Origin: Bacteroidales bacterium
GTDB lineage: Bacteria > Bacteroidota > Bacteroidia > Bacteroidales > SM23-62
Assembly (NCBI GenBank): GCA_016783865.1
Contig: JADHVS010000239.1
Span: forward strand, 1-6,546
Direction: 5' to 3'
Length of the DNA stretch: 6,546 nucleotides
Part shown: piece after piece, positions 5,001 through 6,546 of the stretch
Layout of the letters: each line of letters opens with the position of its first letter
Position numbering within the stretch: the first letter of the stretch is position 1
The notes under the pieces: model-generated
The model's input: the letters and a program-made list of their open reading frames with translations, nothing else
Database searches by the model: none
What the model was told of the DNA's origin: nothing
Made by a program: the position numbers and the translations under genes

Positions 5001-6546
5001 ATGTTAAAAAATTATATTAAAACTGGAATAAGAACTTTATTAAGACACAAAGGGTATTGCGCCCTCAATATCATGGGTTTGGCTGTGGGCCTGGCCGTTT
5101 GCATCCTGATCTTTCTTTGGGTGCAGGACGAACTGGGTTATGACCGCTTCCACACCAACGCAAACAGGATTTATCGTGTGATCGAGCATGAGGAACTTTC
5201 CAATGGGGAACTGTTGTCTTATACGCAGCAAGGACCTGAATTGGCCTCAATTTTAAAGACAAATTATCCAGAGATCCTGGAGAGTGTTCGTTTCAGAAAC
5301 ATGCGTGACCGTTTAGTGAAGTTCGGGGACCATCAATTTTATGAAAGAGGATTCGCTTTTTCCGATCCGTCGATTCTGACCATGTTCACCTTTCCTCTAA
5401 AAATGGGAGATCCAGCCTCGGCTTTGAATGATCCATCCTCGATAGTCATATCAGAAAACATGGCGAACAAGTATTTTGAAAATCAAGATCCTCTGGGAAA
5501 GGTCCTCCGCGTGGATAACCACACAAATTTTATCGTCTCAGGTGTGATGGAAAATATCCCATCTAATTCCCATCTCAAGTTCGATTTTCTTGCTAAGTTC
5601 GATAGTATAAAAAATTTCGGTCAACCCATTACGGGATGGGGATCGTTTTATATCGACACCTATGTTCTTCTTGCAAAAACAGCAGATCCTCAGAATGTCA
5701 ATCAAAAGATCAAAAACGTTATCAGTGAGCATTCTGATGGAGATCCTTTTTTCATTGATCTCCAACCTCTGACACGGATACGCCTTTTTTCTAACGCCAT
5801 CCTGACTCCCCGGGTGGATGGAGATATAAAATATGTTGTCATTTTTTCTCTGATTGCGATCTTTATTCTGCTTAATGCTTGTATTAATTTTATGAATCTG
5901 ACAACAGCTCGCTCCGGCAAAAGGGCTCGAGAAATCGGGATGCGAAAAGTCGTTGGCGCACGGCGAAAGGAATTGATTCAACAATTTTTTGGAGAATCGC
6001 TTTTGATGGCATTTATTTCCTTGCTCTTTGCTGTAGTGCTTGTGCAAGTCCTTCTTCCATTCTTTAACCAACTTTCAGGAAAAGATCTTCCTCTGATGAT
6101 TTTAGGTCGGTTACATGTGATTCTTGGTCTATTGGGAATAACTCTGACGGCTGGTATGATCTCAGGGATTTATCCAGCCCTTTTTCTGTCTTCATTTCAA
6201 CCTGTTTCTGTTTTAAAAAGTACATTTAAATCAGGACATCGCGGCAAAACATTCCGGAAGACTCTTGTTATTTTTCAATTCGTTTTGACAACAGTTCTTG
6301 TTATCGGAACAGTGGTTGTCTACCGACAGTTAAATTATCTCCGCCAACAGAACCTGGGATATGATACGGAGCAGGTGATGAGTTTCCGGCTGCCGGGAAA
6401 CCTGAGAGAAAAAATCGATCTTTTAGAAACAACTTTCGAAAGGAACACTGATGTTTTAAACACTGCGGCAGCATCTACAATACCTGGACGCAGGAGAGCT
6501 ACTCTTACCCTAAATACCTGGGAGGGGAGGGATTCTGAAGATCGGT
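5001..6546 (+). CDS. FtsX/MacB-type ABC transporter permease, 3' end outside the window
   Basis: The frame is open from the ATG at 5001 to the window edge (515 residues; family members are about 780-810). The layout is that of MacB-like permeases. A short cytoplasmic start, MLKNYIKTGIRTLLRHKGY, precedes a first membrane segment at about 21-41. The periplasmic MacB_PCD domain follows (about 45-270, with YDRFHTNANRIYRV and IVISENMANKYF). The first FtsX domain has membrane segments at about 278-300, 333-353 and 371-395, with a cytoplasmic loop TTARSGKRAREIGMRKVVGA typical of FtsX coupling loops, then GIYPALFLSSFQPVSVLK. A further membrane segment at about 421-441 begins the second half. Such duplicated permeases work with a separate LolD/MacB-type ATPase in mechanotransmission or export of lipoproteins, peptides or drugs; no ATPase gene is in view and the substrate is unknown. 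AAAGGA seven to eight bases upstream supports the start. A sigma-54 promoter sits directly upstream, so expression should depend on RpoN and an activator. Confidence 0.85.
   Translation, partial: MLKNYIKTGIRTLLRHKGYCALNIMGLAVGLAVCILIFLWVQDELGYDRFHTNANRIYRVIEHEELSNGELLSYTQQGPELASILKTNYPEILESVRFRNMRDRLVKFGDHQFYERGFAFSDPSILTMFTFPLKMGDPASALNDPSSIVISENMANKYFENQDPLGKVLRVDNHTNFIVSGVMENIPSNSHLKFDFLAKFDSIKNFGQPITGWGSFYIDTYVLLAKTADPQNVNQKIKNVISEHSDGDPFFIDLQPLTRIRLFSNAILTPRVDGDIKYVVIFSLIAIFILLNACINFMNLTTARSGKRAREIGMRKVVGARRKELIQQFFGESLLMAFISLLFAVVLVQVLLPFFNQLSGKDLPLMILGRLHVILGLLGITLTAGMISGIYPALFLSSFQPVSVLKSTFKSGHRGKTFRKTLVIFQFVLTTVLVIGTVVVYRQLNYLRQQNLGYDTEQVMSFRLPGNLREKIDLLETTFERNTDVLNTAAASTIPGRRRATLTLNTWEGRDSEDR

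Noticed and set aside
5538..6071. 177-codon minus-strand ORF inside the permease gene
   Set aside because: It lies wholly antisense to a well-supported membrane protein, its composition is unlike a real protein, and it shows no family motifs.
1..6546. CRISPR arrays, tRNA or rRNA genes, riboswitches, phage or toxin-antitoxin genes
   Set aside because: No spaced repeat arrays, cloverleaf-like segments or relevant protein families were seen on either strand.

Overview
The window looks like an accessory stretch of a Gram-negative, probably anaerobic, uncultured-type bacterium. The evidence is two proteins with Sec signal peptides, an inner-membrane FtsX/MacB-type permease with a large periplasmic domain, a NifX/ORP-like cofactor-binding protein as found in anaerobes, and sigma-54 promoters. 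Base composition is moderately AT-rich. The phylum cannot be fixed: the permease type is common in Aminicenantes/Acidobacteriota, KSB1 and Bacteroidota relatives, while the NifX plus receiver-like pair recalls Desulfobacterota.

Left end (1-1283): debris. An IS91-family transposase lacking its N-terminal half (minus strand) is fused end to end with the C-terminal part of an iduronate-2-sulfatase-like gene (plus strand). The sulfatase remnant lacks its catalytic N-terminus and has an in-frame TAA. Convergent to it is an intact gene for a secreted PQQ-like beta-propeller protein (1321-2604, minus).

Middle (2747-3645, minus): a two-gene operon encoding a degenerate receiver-domain protein followed by a NifX/MTH1175-like protein. 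It has a near-consensus sigma-70 promoter (TTGATA-17-TATAAT). The -35 box of that promoter lies in or at the edge of the terminal repeat of the neighbouring IS1-family element, so it may be a hybrid promoter created by the insertion.

Right (about 3636-4689): an IS1-family element whose transposase reading frame is broken by a TAG and a TGA. It abuts a decapitated minus-strand gene of which only the ribosome-binding site, start codon and signal peptide remain (4660-4776).

The most interesting part is 4777-5000. This intergenic region carries two sigma-54 -24/-12 elements on opposite strands, one reading into the truncated secreted-protein gene and one into the FtsX-like permease (5001 to beyond the window). 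Between them, about 90-110 bases from each predicted start, is a cluster of GAACA/TGTTC dyads that could bind a shared enhancer-binding activator. The layout suggests that a secreted protein and an ABC-type permease were once co-induced divergently by one sigma-54 activator, and that the secreted partner has since been destroyed by an IS-associated rearrangement.
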